Shown: positions 9,367-18,860, numbered from the stretch's first letter. The stretch: 64,000 nucleotides of DNA from JBNAVY01 sp049700195 (GCA_049700195.1 JBNAVY010000005.1:15842-79841); one strand, 5' to 3'. Notes: generated by a model not told the origin, from the letters alone. Numbers and translations: made by a program.

Positions 9367-11064
9367 ATGCTATATAAAAAAATGTTTTTATCGTATATAC
9401 TTATTATTGTAATACCATTGATTATAATAGCTTTTATAACTGGAAAAGTAACATCAGATTTTATAAATGAAGAAGTAAAAAAAACAACATTAGAAACTCT
9501 TAATCAATCAAATAAAAACATTTCTAAAATGATGGAAAATCTAAAAGATACACTGCTTTTTGTTTCTATGAATAGAGAGTTACAGAGCAATCTTACTAAA
9601 TTTTCTAACAACACTTCATTTGAAATAAATAAACAAATAACTGCTATAAGAAATAGCATTTTATATCCGGGAATATTTAATGAAAATTATAATTCAATAG
9701 AAATATATGCTATAGATAAACCAGATTATCCAGATAATTTTGAGCAAAATAATGTAATGTCTTCTAAAATTGTGGAAAATAAAGAATGGTATAAGAAAAC
9801 CCTTGAGCTAAAAGGAAAGCTATATTGGTTTGTAAATAATGATTTTGGCTTTCCATTAATTTCTGTTGCGAGAGTTGTAACAAGTGTAAAAGACTTTGAA
9901 AAGCCTATAGCTGTAATTTCTGTTGATTTAGATTTACAAAAAATTGCCGCTGCGATTTCCGGAATAAAAATAAGCAAAAGTAGTGTGGTTTATCTATGTA
10001 ATAATGAAGGAAATATAATTTATCCAGAAGGTAAAAATTTTAATAATGATAAAAAATTATATAACCAAAATTCAGGAAGCGGGTTTTTTAATAATAAGGA
10101 TGGTAAAGAAATGTATATATATAATACTATACCACAAAATCAATGGAAAATCATAGCTATGATACCATTAAAAGAGCTTAATGAGAAAGCTGATGCATTA
10201 AGAAATTATATATACATGTTAGCTTTTGTTGTTTTAATAATATCTGCACTTTTTTCTTTATATTTTTCATATACTTTTTCTAAACCTATAATCATGCTTG
10301 CTAATAAAATGGAAAGTATAAAAGATGGCAATTTGGATGTTATGGCAAAAACAGAAATAAAAGGTGAAATTGGAATACTCTATTCAAGCTTTAATTATAT
10401 GATAAAGAGAATAAATGATTTGATACATGAGGTATATTTATCAAAATTAAAAAAGAAAGAAGCAGAATTAAAGGCTTTGCAAGCACAGATAAATCCCCAT
10501 TTTTTGTATAATACTTTAGATTCTATAAATTGGATAGCATTAAGAAACAATGTCCCTGATATAAGCAAAATGGTAAATGCTCTAGCATCAATATTAAGAT
10601 ACAGTTTAAATAAAGGCAATGAGATTATATCAATTCAGGATGAAATAAAACAGGTAGAAAGTTATATAATTATTCAAAAAATAAGGTTTAGAAATAAATT
10701 TGATGTTTATTTTGATATTGATAAAAAAATTCTGAATTACAAAACGATAAAACTTATATTGCAGCCACTCGTAGAAAATGCATTAATTCATGGTATAGAA
10801 ACCTATGAGGGGAAAGGCTATATAAAGATTAAAGGTTTTTATGAACATGATAATATTATCTTTGAAATTATTAATAATGGAAATACTATAGACCTTTCAA
10901 AAGTAAATTATTTATTGAATTCAGCTACTGAGGAAAAAGATAGTTATGGGATACAAAATGTTAATGAAAGATTAAAACTTTATTATGGAGAAAATTTTGG
11001 TCTTAGGTTTTATATAAATGAGAACAACACTATCGCAAGGATCTCAATTCCAGCACAAAAGTGA
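9367..11064 (+). CDS. Sensor histidine kinase, YesM family
   Basis: A membrane sensor of 565 residues. An N-terminal transmembrane helix (about 8-28), an extracellular dCache-like sensor region (about 30-275), a second helix near 285-305 and a HAMP-like linker are followed by the His_kinase domain. The phospho-acceptor is H378 in QAQINPHFLYNTLDSINW, and the ATP site begins with VENALIHGIE. The ATG at 9367 is chosen because GAGGTGAG lies just before it. The response regulator starts 11 bases after its stop codon. Its position divergent to the sugar importer suggests that it senses an extracellular sugar or the binding protein and activates the importer genes; that is inference from context. 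Confidence 0.9.
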   Translation: MLYKKMFLSYILIIVIPLIIIAFITGKVTSDFINEEVKKTTLETLNQSNKNISKMMENLKDTLLFVSMNRELQSNLTKFSNNTSFEINKQITAIRNSILYPGIFNENYNSIEIYAIDKPDYPDNFEQNNVMSSKIVENKEWYKKTLELKGKLYWFVNNDFGFPLISVARVVTSVKDFEKPIAVISVDLDLQKIAAAISGIKISKSSVVYLCNNEGNIIYPEGKNFNNDKKLYNQNSGSGFFNNKDGKEMYIYNTIPQNQWKIIAMIPLKELNEKADALRNYIYMLAFVVLIISALFSLYFSYTFSKPIIMLANKMESIKDGNLDVMAKTEIKGEIGILYSSFNYMIKRINDLIHEVYLSKLKKKEAELKALQAQINPHFLYNTLDSINWIALRNNVPDISKMVNALASILRYSLNKGNEIISIQDEIKQVESYIIIQKIRFRNKFDVYFDIDKKILNYKTIKLILQPLVENALIHGIETYEGKGYIKIKGFYEHDNIIFEIINNGNTIDLSKVNYLLNSATEEKDSYGIQNVNERLKLYYGENFGLRFYINENNTIARISIPAQK

Positions 11065-11075
11065 GGAGGATATTT

Positions 11076-12173
11076 ATGAAAATTTTGATTGTGGATGATG
11101 AACCTATTGTTAGAGAGGGTCTTACTAAAAGCGTTAATTGGGAAATTTTAGGGTTTGAAGTCGTTAAAGATGCTAAAGATGGTAAAGAAGCATTGAAGAT
11201 TTTTTCTGAGAATCAACCAGATATAGTTTTAACAGATATACGCATGCCTTACATAGATGGACTTGAACTTACCAAAGAAATAAAGAAGCTGGATCCATTT
11301 GTTGTAGTGATTTTGCTAAGTGCTTATGATGAATTTATGTATGCTCAGCAAGCAGTAAAATTAGGTGCTTTTGATTACATATTAAAACCTATTGATATTG
11401 ATATATTAATAAAAACTATAAAAGATGCAATAGATAAGAGAAAAGAGCTTATTGAAAAAAGTATTAATAATATGCCTTTTTTGAATAAAAAAGATTTAAA
11501 ATTCTTTAAAGCTGAGCACTACAAATATCCATTAGAATTAGAAGAAGAATTATCAAAAGCTATAAAAAGAGGGGACTCAGAATTATCACTAAATATATTT
11601 AATAAAATCTGGGATGAATTTAATGACGAAGATTACTCGCTGGATTTTATAAAAAGGTGGGGCATAGAATTAATTGCTCTTATTACAAGATCAATTATTG
11701 AAATAGGTGAAAACGCAGATGTTTTATTTAAAGAAACAGATCCATGGCTTCAGATATCATCTTTTACCAATAAAAAGGATGTATACATATGGATGAAAAA
11801 TTTAATAGAAATTATTTGTGAATATGTAGCTATTTCAAAAGGCTCAAAGAATAAAAAGTTAATTGAACAAACCCTCCAAATTATAAATATTAAGTATTGT
11901 GATAAAGATATTTCTTTGAACAGTATAGCTGAAATGCTTTATGTGACCCCAAATTATCTAAGTACACTATTTAAAATAGAAATGGGAATTACATTTTCGG
12001 ATTATTTGTTGGAATTTAGAGTTACAAAAGCAAAAGAACTTTTAGAAGATATAAAGGTAAAAATTTATGAAGTTGCTGAAGCTGTTGGGTATTCAGACCC
12101 TCATTATTTTAGCAAGATTTTTAAAAATGTTACTGGATTTACGCCAAAAGAATATAGAGAAAAGGTGTTATAA
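11076..12173 (+). CDS. Response regulator with AraC-type DNA-binding domain (YesN family)
   Basis: A 365-residue two-domain regulator. The receiver domain (1-120) has acidic residues D7-D8, phospho-acceptor D54 in VLTDIRMPYIDG, and K107 in the conserved ILKP. A linker of about 140 residues leads to a C-terminal AraC-type double helix-turn-helix, with DISLNSIAEMLYVTPNYLSTLFK and the family signature VGYSDPHYFSKIFKNVTGFTPKEYR. The ribosome-binding site GAGGAGGA overlaps the end of the kinase gene; the start at 11076 is set by it. The likely target is the divergent importer-glucosidase operon. Confidence 0.9.
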   Translation: MKILIVDDEPIVREGLTKSVNWEILGFEVVKDAKDGKEALKIFSENQPDIVLTDIRMPYIDGLELTKEIKKLDPFVVVILLSAYDEFMYAQQAVKLGAFDYILKPIDIDILIKTIKDAIDKRKELIEKSINNMPFLNKKDLKFFKAEHYKYPLELEEELSKAIKRGDSELSLNIFNKIWDEFNDEDYSLDFIKRWGIELIALITRSIIEIGENADVLFKETDPWLQISSFTNKKDVYIWMKNLIEIICEYVAISKGSKNKKLIEQTLQIINIKYCDKDISLNSIAEMLYVTPNYLSTLFKIEMGITFSDYLLEFRVTKAKELLEDIKVKIYEVAEAVGYSDPHYFSKIFKNVTGFTPKEYREKVL

Positions 12174-12188
12174 TATTTTGTAATATTT

Positions 12189-12218
12189 ATTACATAAATA
12201 TTCTAAAATTGATATAAT
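12189..12218 (+). promoter_or_regulatory. Predicted sigma-A promoter before fchA
   Basis: A -35-like ATTACA (12189-12194) and a perfect -10 TATAAT (12213-12218) are 18 bases apart. Forty bases separate it from the start codon, so fchA probably has its own transcript. Confidence 0.4.
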
Positions 12219-12257
12219 AAAGATGAAAAATATATACAAAAGGAGTTGTTTTATAAA

Positions 12258-12893
12258 ATGTTAATTAATGATTCATTAAAAGATTACATTATCAAAGTAT
12301 CATCAGCATCACCAACACCAGGAGGTGGTAGTGTCGCGGCAGCAACAGCAAGTTTAGGTGTTGCCTTGTCCCAAATGGTTTATAATTTAACCATTGGAAG
12401 GAAATTTTACGAAGAGTATGATGATGATGTAAAAGATGAAATAAATGAAGGCATTAATATATGTAATAGACTTCTAAATGATTACATAGCACTAATTGAT
12501 GAAGATACAGCTGCTTATGATGAGGTCATGAAAGCTATAAAATTACCTAAAAATTCAGATGAAGAAAAAGTCAAAAGAACTGAACAATTGCAAAAAGCAT
12601 ATATAAATGCTATGAATGTTCCGTTAAAATTGGCAAGACTTTGTGGTGATGCTTTTACACCAACAATGCTTATTTCTGAATATGGAAATCCAAATGCTGT
12701 ATCAGATGCTGCAGTTGGTGCAATACTATTATATGCAGCTATGGAAAGTGCAATATTAAATGTAAGAGTAAATATACCTTATATAAAAGACAAAGAAATT
12801 ACAGATAAAGCAAATAAAGAATGTGACAATCTTTTAGGTAAATATAAAGATATAAGAGATGAGATTGTAAATTCTGTTGTGAACAAATTTTAA
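12258..12893 (+). CDS. fchA: Formimidoyltetrahydrofolate cyclodeaminase
   Basis: A 211-residue single-domain enzyme that closes 5-formimino-THF to 5,10-methenyl-THF with release of ammonia, completing the histidine route begun by hutU, hutI and ftcD at 0.5-4.4 kb. The family signature SASPTPGGGSVAAATASLGVALSQM lies at residues 16-40 (shown here by its core PTPGGGSVAA). The helical remainder fits the FTCD_C fold. The ATG at 12258 is used; an upstream in-frame TTG directly abuts the AAAAGGAG ribosome-binding site and is unlikely. The gene stands alone behind its own promoter, eight kilobases from its pathway partners. It could also serve purine or glycine fermentation. Confidence 0.9.
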   Translation: MLINDSLKDYIIKVSSASPTPGGGSVAAATASLGVALSQMVYNLTIGRKFYEEYDDDVKDEINEGINICNRLLNDYIALIDEDTAAYDEVMKAIKLPKNSDEEKVKRTEQLQKAYINAMNVPLKLARLCGDAFTPTMLISEYGNPNAVSDAAVGAILLYAAMESAILNVRVNIPYIKDKEITDKANKECDNLLGKYKDIRDEIVNSVVNKF

Positions 12894-12985
12894 AAATAAA
12901 AAATAATTATCAAAGATATATAAAGTAATTTGGAGATTTTAAGAGATATTTTTTGTTTGGTAAATAAAATAAACATATTTAAAGG

Positions 12986-13014
12986 TTGTCTATCAATATT
13001 GTTAAAGATATAAT
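12986..13014 (+). promoter_or_regulatory. Predicted sigma-A promoter of the nucleoside operon
   Basis: TTGTCT (12986-12991) and TATAAT (13009-13014) are separated by exactly 17 bases. Transcription would begin near 13021, leaving a leader of about 70 bases before the lipoprotein gene. Confidence 0.6.
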
Positions 13015-13035
13015 ATTGTTAGATGTCAGACAAGT

Positions 13036-13063
13036 CGTTTACTAAATATAATAATGGTAAACG
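13036..13063 (+). promoter_or_regulatory. Inverted repeat in the leader of the nucleoside operon
   Basis: CGTTTAC (13036-13042) and GTAAACG (13057-13063) form a seven-base dyad just downstream of the predicted start of transcription. It could be an operator for the GntR regulator encoded in this operon or a small RNA hairpin. I found no match to a purine riboswitch core. Confidence 0.35.
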
Positions 13064-13090
13064 GTAACAAAAATTGTAGGAGGTTATAAA

Positions 13091-14152
13091 ATGAAAAAGT
13101 GGCGTATTGTTTTAGCATCACTACTTGCAGTAGTATTAGCATCATCTGTTCTTTTGTCAGGGTGTTCTTCAAGTACTAAACAACAGAACCCACAACCACA
13201 GACTAATACTCAAGCAGAAAAAGCTAAAAACTTTAAAGTAGGTCTGGTTACAGATGTTGGCGGTATTAATGATCACAGTTTTAATCAGATGGCATACCAA
13301 GGACTTGAAAAAGCTGGGAAAGAGCTTGGTGTAACAATTAATGTAATTCAGTCAAAGCAAATGACAGATTACGTTCCAAACTTGACAAATTTTGCACAGC
13401 AAGGATATGACCTTATAATAGCTGTTGGTTTCATGATGCATGATGCAACAGAAGAAGTTTCTCAAAAATTTCCAGACATAAAATTTATGATAATTGACTC
13501 TGAGATAACAGATAGACCAAATGTTTCTTCAGCTATGTTCAAGACTGAACAATGCGGCTATCTTGTGGGTGCTTTAGCTGGGCTTATGCAGAATGAAAAG
13601 AGTAATCCGAGAATTAATGATAAAAATACAATAGGTGTTGTTGGTGGAATGCAGATACCACCAGTTGATAGTTATATAGCAGGATATCAACAGGGTGCTA
13701 AAGCTGTTGATTCTAACATAAATATATTGTTAAACTACACAAACAGCTTTACAGATCCAGCAACTGGTAAGCAAATGGCTTTGACTCAGATTAGCCAAGG
13801 TGCAGATGTTGTATTTCAGGTTGCTGGTGGTACTGGCGAAGGTGTAATAAAAGCTGCTCAAGAGAAAAAAGTATATGCAATTGGTGTTGATGCAGACCAA
13901 GCTTATTTAGCACCAGATTCTGTTTTGACATCTGCTGTAAAAAGAGTTGATACTGCAACTTTTGATATTATCAAAGAAACTTTAAATGGTAATTTTAAGA
14001 GTGGTATTGTATATTTTGATTTGAAGAATAATGGTGTAGGAATAGGTACAATTAATAAAGATGTTCCACAGTCAGTTATTGATAAAGTTAAACAATTAGA
14101 ACAAGATATTATAGATGGAAAGATAACAGTATCTGATAAGATTGCAAAATAA
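13091..14152 (+). CDS. BMP-family nucleoside-binding lipoprotein
   Basis: A 353-residue lipoprotein of the basic membrane protein (PnrA/Med) family, with signal peptide and lipobox LLSGC. The mature domain starts KVGLVTDVGGINDHSFNQMA, the family hallmark whose aspartate and asparagine contact the nucleoside, and contains QGADVVFQVAGGTGEG later. It is the first gene of an operon with an ABC ATPase, two permeases and nucleoside-breakdown enzymes, so it is the extracellular nucleoside receptor of an importer like NupNOPQ. A terminator-like hairpin directly after the stop codon probably lets this receptor be made in excess over the membrane parts. Confidence 0.92.
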   Translation: MKKWRIVLASLLAVVLASSVLLSGCSSSTKQQNPQPQTNTQAEKAKNFKVGLVTDVGGINDHSFNQMAYQGLEKAGKELGVTINVIQSKQMTDYVPNLTNFAQQGYDLIIAVGFMMHDATEEVSQKFPDIKFMIIDSEITDRPNVSSAMFKTEQCGYLVGALAGLMQNEKSNPRINDKNTIGVVGGMQIPPVDSYIAGYQQGAKAVDSNINILLNYTNSFTDPATGKQMALTQISQGADVVFQVAGGTGEGVIKAAQEKKVYAIGVDADQAYLAPDSVLTSAVKRVDTATFDIIKETLNGNFKSGIVYFDLKNNGVGIGTINKDVPQSVIDKVKQLEQDIIDGKITVSDKIAK

Positions 14153-14164
14153 TCAAAAAAAACA

Positions 14165-14192
14165 GGGCTGAGTCACCATTCAGCCCTTTTTT
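14165..14192 (+). terminator. Attenuating terminator inside the nucleoside operon
   Basis: GGGCTGA (14165-14171) pairs with TCAGCCC (14180-14186) and is followed by six T. It lies between the lipoprotein and ATPase genes, whose order and spacing still suggest one operon with partial read-through. Confidence 0.8.
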
Positions 14193-14206
14193 GGAGGTAA
14201 TAAATT

Positions 14207-15736
14207 ATGAGTGTACTACTTGAAGTAAAAAATATAACAAAAGTTTTTCCTCGTGTTAGAGCAAATGACGGAGTAAATTTAACAGTAGAAGAAGGGGAAA
14301 TACATGCAATTCTCGGTGAGAATGGTGCGGGGAAATCTACTTTGATGAATATTATATATGGATTATATAAGCCTGATTCAGGCACATTAAAATTTAATGG
14401 AGAAATTCTTAATTTAAGTGGATCTCATGAAGCTATTGAAAAAGGTATAGGTATGGTTCATCAGCATTTTATGCTTATTCCGGTTTTAACAGTTGCTGAA
14501 AATATTGTATTAGGATCAGAACCAAAAGGAATATCTTATAATGTAAAAAAGGCTAATGAATCAATTATAGAAATATCAAAAAAATACAAACTTGATATAG
14601 ATCCTGAAGCAAAAGTTAAAGATTTAACTGTCGGATTACAGCAAAGGGTTGAAATATTAAAAGCTTTCTATAGAAATGCAAAACTTTTAATATTGGATGA
14701 ACCTACTGCTATGTTGACTCCACAGGAAACAGAAGAATTATTTGCTATAATGAAGGATTTGGCTAAAAAAGGTATATCCATAATCTTTATTAGCCATAAG
14801 TTAGAAGAAGTTATGGCTATTTCTGATAAAGTCACAGTTATGAGAAGAGGCAAGACTGTAGGTACTTTAAATACAAAAGAAACTACTGAACAAGAGTTAG
14901 CAAATCTTATGGTAGGAAGAGAAGTTGTTTTAAGGGTAGAAAAAACAGATTATAAGCCTGGTAATGTTGTAATTAGTGTTAAAGACTTAAGTGTAGTTGA
15001 TATGCAGGGTATTGTTAAAGTAAAAAATGTAAGCTTTGATATACACGAAGGTGAAATATTCGGACTTGCAGGTATAGATGGCAATGGACAATTTGAACTT
15101 ATTGAAGCGATAATGGGCTTAAGACCTAAGAAATCCGGTACTGTTTCTATGCAAGGGAAAGATATTACTAATCTTACAACCAGAGATCTTTATAAACAGG
15201 GTATATCATATATACCTCAGGACAGACAGATTGATGGTCTTGTTTTAGATTTCAGTGTTGCGGAAAATTTAATATTAAGAGAATATAATACTCCAACTTA
15301 TGCACGTAGTGGAGTTATACAATATAAAAAAGTATATGAGAATGCAAAAATTAAAGTTCAGGAATTTGATATCAGACCAACTGATTATATGTTAAAGGCA
15401 AGAGGTCTTTCTGGAGGTAATCAGCAAAAAGTCATACTTGCAAGAGAAGTTGGATATAATCCTAAATTTTTAATTGCTGCACAACCTACAAGAGGTATGG
15501 ATGTAGGGGCAATAGAATATATACACAAAAGATTGTTAGAAATGAGAGATAAAGGTTCTGCGGTTTTACTTGTATCTTTAGAATTAGAAGAAATTATGTC
15601 ATTATCAGATCGAATAGGTGTAATTCATAATGGAGAAATTATGGATATACTTGATGGCACGACAGCAACCAGAGAGCAGATTGGTATGCTTATGGCAGGT
15701 TCAAGATATGACAGTAATGCAAGGGAGGCGAAATAA
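14207..15736 (+). CDS. Nucleoside ABC transporter ATP-binding protein (two-domain)
   Basis: A 509-residue protein with two fused nucleotide-binding domains. The first has Walker A GENGAGKST near residue 40, a diverged signature VGLQQRVEI and Walker B LLILDEPTAM. The second has a degenerate P-loop (GIDGNGQFEL) but an intact signature LSGGNQQKV, the usual pattern in the RbsA/YufO-type ATPases of this importer class. The second site therefore probably does not hydrolyse ATP well. It shares its stop region with the next gene (TAATG overlap), which points to coupled translation. It energises import of the nucleosides captured by the lipoprotein upstream. Confidence 0.92.
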   Translation: MSVLLEVKNITKVFPRVRANDGVNLTVEEGEIHAILGENGAGKSTLMNIIYGLYKPDSGTLKFNGEILNLSGSHEAIEKGIGMVHQHFMLIPVLTVAENIVLGSEPKGISYNVKKANESIIEISKKYKLDIDPEAKVKDLTVGLQQRVEILKAFYRNAKLLILDEPTAMLTPQETEELFAIMKDLAKKGISIIFISHKLEEVMAISDKVTVMRRGKTVGTLNTKETTEQELANLMVGREVVLRVEKTDYKPGNVVISVKDLSVVDMQGIVKVKNVSFDIHEGEIFGLAGIDGNGQFELIEAIMGLRPKKSGTVSMQGKDITNLTTRDLYKQGISYIPQDRQIDGLVLDFSVAENLILREYNTPTYARSGVIQYKKVYENAKIKVQEFDIRPTDYMLKARGLSGGNQQKVILAREVGYNPKFLIAAQPTRGMDVGAIEYIHKRLLEMRDKGSAVLLVSLELEEIMSLSDRIGVIHNGEIMDILDGTTATREQIGMLMAGSRYDSNAREAK

Positions 15737-16791
15737 TGAAAAATGCCATAAAAGAATTATATGTACCAGCACTTTCAGTAATAATAGCTATTATTATAGG
15801 TTCTATCATTATGATTATTACTGGATTTAATCCAATTACCGCATATGTATCATTATTTATTGGAGCTTTTGGATCAGTAAATAATATAGCAAATACTTTA
15901 GCAAATTCTGTACCACTTATTTTAACTGGCCTTGGAGTTGCGATTTCTTTTAGAGCAGGCTTGTTTAACATTGGTGCAGAAGGCCAGTATTGGATCGGAG
16001 CAATTGTAGGCGTATGGATAGGATATCACTTTCAGGGGTTGCCATGGTATATACACATTCCTTTTGCACTAGTAGCTGCAATGATTGCTGGTGGTCTTTG
16101 GGCAGGTATAATACCAGGTTTTGCAAAAGCTTATACAGGAGCTCATGAAGTTATTACAACAATGATGATGAGTTACATTGCTATTTATTTTAGCCACTTT
16201 TTGCTTGAATTTGGTCCAATGATGGAAAAAGGTTCAATACCTCAGTCTCCTAAAATTCAAGCAAGTGCAGTTATTCCTTTTATGGTTAAGAATACACAGC
16301 TTTCTTATGGAATATTTATAGCTTTAATAGCAGCAGCATTTGTTTATTGGCTTATGTTTAAAACAACTTGGGGATTTGAAATGAGGGCTGTCGGGTTAAA
16401 TCAAAGAGCATCAAAATATGCAGGTATGAATGTACCATTTAACATTGTACTGTCTTTAGGTCTCAGCGGGATGTTTGCTGGACTTGCAGGGGCTGTACAA
16501 ATGCTTGGTGTACAGCATAGGCTTTATGATAGTTTTACATCTGGATATGGTTATACAGCTATAGTTGTTGCTTTGCTTGCAAAAAACAATCCTATAGGTG
16601 TAATATTTGCTGCTATTTTATTTGCAGCATTAGGAACGGGTTCACAGCTTATGCAGCTAAATGCCCAGGTGCCTGGTCAACTTGCTGATGTTATTACTGG
16701 ACTAATTATATTCTTTGTAGCAGCTGATAAAATAATAAAATTATTCAGAGAAAAATTTGCAAAAAGCAGTAAAGAGGAGGCGTCAGTATAA
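15736..16791 (+). CDS. Nucleoside ABC transporter permease (YufP type)
   Basis: A 351-residue permease of the BPD_transp_2 class with eight or more hydrophobic helices. The motif GVAISFRAGLFNIGAEGQYW near residues 60-80 is diagnostic of this family, as is MRAVGLNQRASKYAGMN, the coupling loop. The first codon overlaps the ATPase stop by one base, and its own stop overlaps the next permease start in the same way. With the second permease it forms the membrane heterodimer of the importer. Confidence 0.92.
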   Translation: MKNAIKELYVPALSVIIAIIIGSIIMIITGFNPITAYVSLFIGAFGSVNNIANTLANSVPLILTGLGVAISFRAGLFNIGAEGQYWIGAIVGVWIGYHFQGLPWYIHIPFALVAAMIAGGLWAGIIPGFAKAYTGAHEVITTMMMSYIAIYFSHFLLEFGPMMEKGSIPQSPKIQASAVIPFMVKNTQLSYGIFIALIAAAFVYWLMFKTTWGFEMRAVGLNQRASKYAGMNVPFNIVLSLGLSGMFAGLAGAVQMLGVQHRLYDSFTSGYGYTAIVVALLAKNNPIGVIFAAILFAALGTGSQLMQLNAQVPGQLADVITGLIIFFVAADKIIKLFREKFAKSSKEEASV

Positions 16792-17711
16792 TGGATATAC
16801 TTTTAAATCCGCAATTATGGGCTGCCACACTTGCAATGGCAACTCCACTTGCATTACCAGCCTTAGGCGGTACTTTTTCTGAAAGGTCTGGTGTTGTTAA
16901 TATAGCAATGGAAGGAATAATGTTAATTGCTGCATTTTTTGCTGTTGTATTTTCTTATTTGACTGGTAATGCATGGTTGGGTCTACTCGGTGCAATAATA
17001 GTGGGAATAATTACAGCGTTGATTTTCGCATGGGCAGCAGTTTCGCTAACTGCTGATCAGATAATATTAGGTATGGCAATTAATATATTTGCATCAGGAA
17101 TTACAGCATATCTTTTAAATACTATGTATGGTTTTACAGGTACACCAACTTCAACACCAATGCTTCCAACTATTGATATACCTGTACTTGATAAGATACC
17201 TTTTTTAGGTGGAGTTTTAAGTGGTCATAGTGTTATTGTTTATTTAATGTTAATACTTTTGATTCTTGCTGACTATTTTCTCTTCCATACAAATTTGGGT
17301 TTGAGGATCAGAGCAGTAGGTGAAAACCCAGAAGCTGCAGAAACTGCAGGTATAAATGTTATTAAACTAAGGTACTTGGGCGTAGGATTAAGTGGATTTT
17401 TCTCAGCTCTTGGTGGTGCATATTTGTCAATTGCTGCTTTAAATAGTTTTAGCCCAGATATGACAAACGGTAGAGGATATATTGCATTAGCAGCAATGAT
17501 ATTTGGAAAATGGACTCCTTTTGGTTCATTTGGAGCGGCGCTCTTATTTGGTTTTGCAACTGCTCTTAGTATGCAACTTCAAAATACTGCTTTGTCTAAA
17601 AATATAATTATGATGTTACCATATATTTTAACAATACTTGCTTTAGTTGGTGTTGGTGGGAAAAGTGTTGCACCTGCAGCTGATGGTGTACCATACACAC
17701 CAAAGAAATGA
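16791..17711 (+). CDS. Nucleoside ABC transporter permease (YufQ type)
   Basis: The second membrane subunit, 306 residues, with the family opening TPLALPALGGTFSERSGVVNIAMEGIM and the coupling segment LRIRAVGENPEAAETAGIN (each quoted by its core here; positions about 15-45 and 170-190). It is the usual partner of the preceding permease and overlaps it by one base. Nothing is unusual in length or motifs. The GntR regulator gene follows 9 bases after the stop. Confidence 0.92.
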   Translation: MDILLNPQLWAATLAMATPLALPALGGTFSERSGVVNIAMEGIMLIAAFFAVVFSYLTGNAWLGLLGAIIVGIITALIFAWAAVSLTADQIILGMAINIFASGITAYLLNTMYGFTGTPTSTPMLPTIDIPVLDKIPFLGGVLSGHSVIVYLMLILLILADYFLFHTNLGLRIRAVGENPEAAETAGINVIKLRYLGVGLSGFFSALGGAYLSIAALNSFSPDMTNGRGYIALAAMIFGKWTPFGSFGAALLFGFATALSMQLQNTALSKNIIMMLPYILTILALVGVGGKSVAPAADGVPYTPKK

Positions 17712-17720
17712 GGAATTAAG

Positions 17721-18443
17721 ATGCTTTTACCAGATAAAAGACCTCTGTATGAATTAGCTTTAAGAAAAATGGAAGAGTTAATAAAGACTGGACAATGGAA
17801 AGAAGGAGAAAAACTACCTTCTGAAGCTAAGTTAGCAAAACAGTTTGGCATAAGTAGAGCAACTTTAAGGGAAGCTATGAGAATTCTTGAAGATGAAGGT
17901 TTGATTGTAAAGCAGCAGGGTATTGGAACATTTGTGAAAAATAAGCCTTTGATAAAAAGTGGGCTCGAGGAACTTTTTAGTGTAACTTCTCTAATAGAAA
18001 GGCAAGGTATGATTCCTGGGACTAAGGATTTTACAGTTTACAGGTTACCTGCATATGATGGTGAAGCAGATAACTTAAAATTGAAACCGGGTTCAATTAT
18101 ATACAAAGTTGAAAGAGTAAGAACAGCAAATGATATTCCAGTTGTATATTGTATTGACAGACTTCCGGAAGAAATTTTAGGGGATTCTTTTAATGGTTTT
18201 GAGCAGTCAATGTTTGCATATTTAGAAAGTGAACATTCCATAAAAATAACTTATGCAGTTTCAAATATAAGAATAATAAAACATGATCCTATTGTTGAAA
18301 AAAAATTAAAAATGGATAAAAATGATTCTATACTTTTGTTAGAACAGGTACACTATGATGAAAAAAATATACCAATATTATATTCATCAAATTATTTTAA
18401 CTCATCAAAGTTTGATTTTTATATAATTCGCAAGAGAATTTAA
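17721..18443 (+). CDS. GntR-family regulator, HutC subgroup (UTRA domain)
   Basis: A 240-residue repressor-type protein. The N-terminal winged helix-turn-helix (about 8-75) contains EGEKLPSEAKLAKQFGISRATLREAMRILEDEGLI in the standard GntR pattern. The C-terminal 150 residues (PGSIIYKVERVRTANDIPVVY onward) look like a UTRA ligand-binding domain, which senses small molecules. It sits between the importer and the catabolic enzymes cdd, deoB and pdp, and probably responds to a nucleoside or deoxyribose phosphate. The dyad at 13036-13063 is one possible operator. The inferred ligand is not shown by the sequence. Confidence 0.87.
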   Translation: MLLPDKRPLYELALRKMEELIKTGQWKEGEKLPSEAKLAKQFGISRATLREAMRILEDEGLIVKQQGIGTFVKNKPLIKSGLEELFSVTSLIERQGMIPGTKDFTVYRLPAYDGEADNLKLKPGSIIYKVERVRTANDIPVVYCIDRLPEEILGDSFNGFEQSMFAYLESEHSIKITYAVSNIRIIKHDPIVEKKLKMDKNDSILLLEQVHYDEKNIPILYSSNYFNSSKFDFYIIRKRI

Positions 18444-18458
18444 AAAGAAGGTGCAAAA

Positions 18459-18860
18459 ATGGAATTTAAAGAATATGAGCAATTAGTAAATATTGCTAAA
18501 GAAGCAAGGGAGAAGGCTTATGTGCCTTACTCCCAATTTAAAGTCGGTGCATGTGTTATTACAGAAGAAGGCAATATTTATAAAGGATGCAATATTGAAA
18601 ATGCATCTTATGGCCTTACAAACTGTGCTGAAAGGACAGCACTTTTTAATGCATACTCAAATGGTGATACAAAATTAAAAGCAATTGCTGTAGTTGCAGA
18701 TACAGAAGGCCCTGTATCTCCATGTGGAGCTTGTCGTCAGGTTATGATGGAACTTGGCGGTGAAAATATGACTGTTATTTTAAGCAATATGAAAGGTGAT
18801 TATTCAGTTGTTACTGTAAAGGATTTGTTGCCAGGAGCCTTTACTTCTAAAGATTTATAA
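18459..18860 (+). CDS. cdd: Cytidine deaminase
   Basis: A 133-residue zinc enzyme that deaminates cytidine and deoxycytidine to uridine and deoxyuridine. The zinc site is plain: NCAERTALF supplies the first cysteine and the catalytic glutamate, and PCGACRQV supplies the other two cysteines, the homotetrameric class. The length is typical. It precedes deoB and pdp, so imported cytidine can pass to uridine, then to uracil and ribose 1-phosphate. AAGAAGGTG is the ribosome-binding site. Confidence 0.95.
   Translation: MEFKEYEQLVNIAKEAREKAYVPYSQFKVGACVITEEGNIYKGCNIENASYGLTNCAERTALFNAYSNGDTKLKAIAVVADTEGPVSPCGACRQVMMELGGENMTVILSNMKGDYSVVTVKDLLPGAFTSKDL

Noticed and set aside
12894..13090. Possible purine riboswitch before the nucleoside importer
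   Set aside because: The loop sequences and three-way junction core of the purine aptamer are not present; a plain promoter and a short dyad explain the region.
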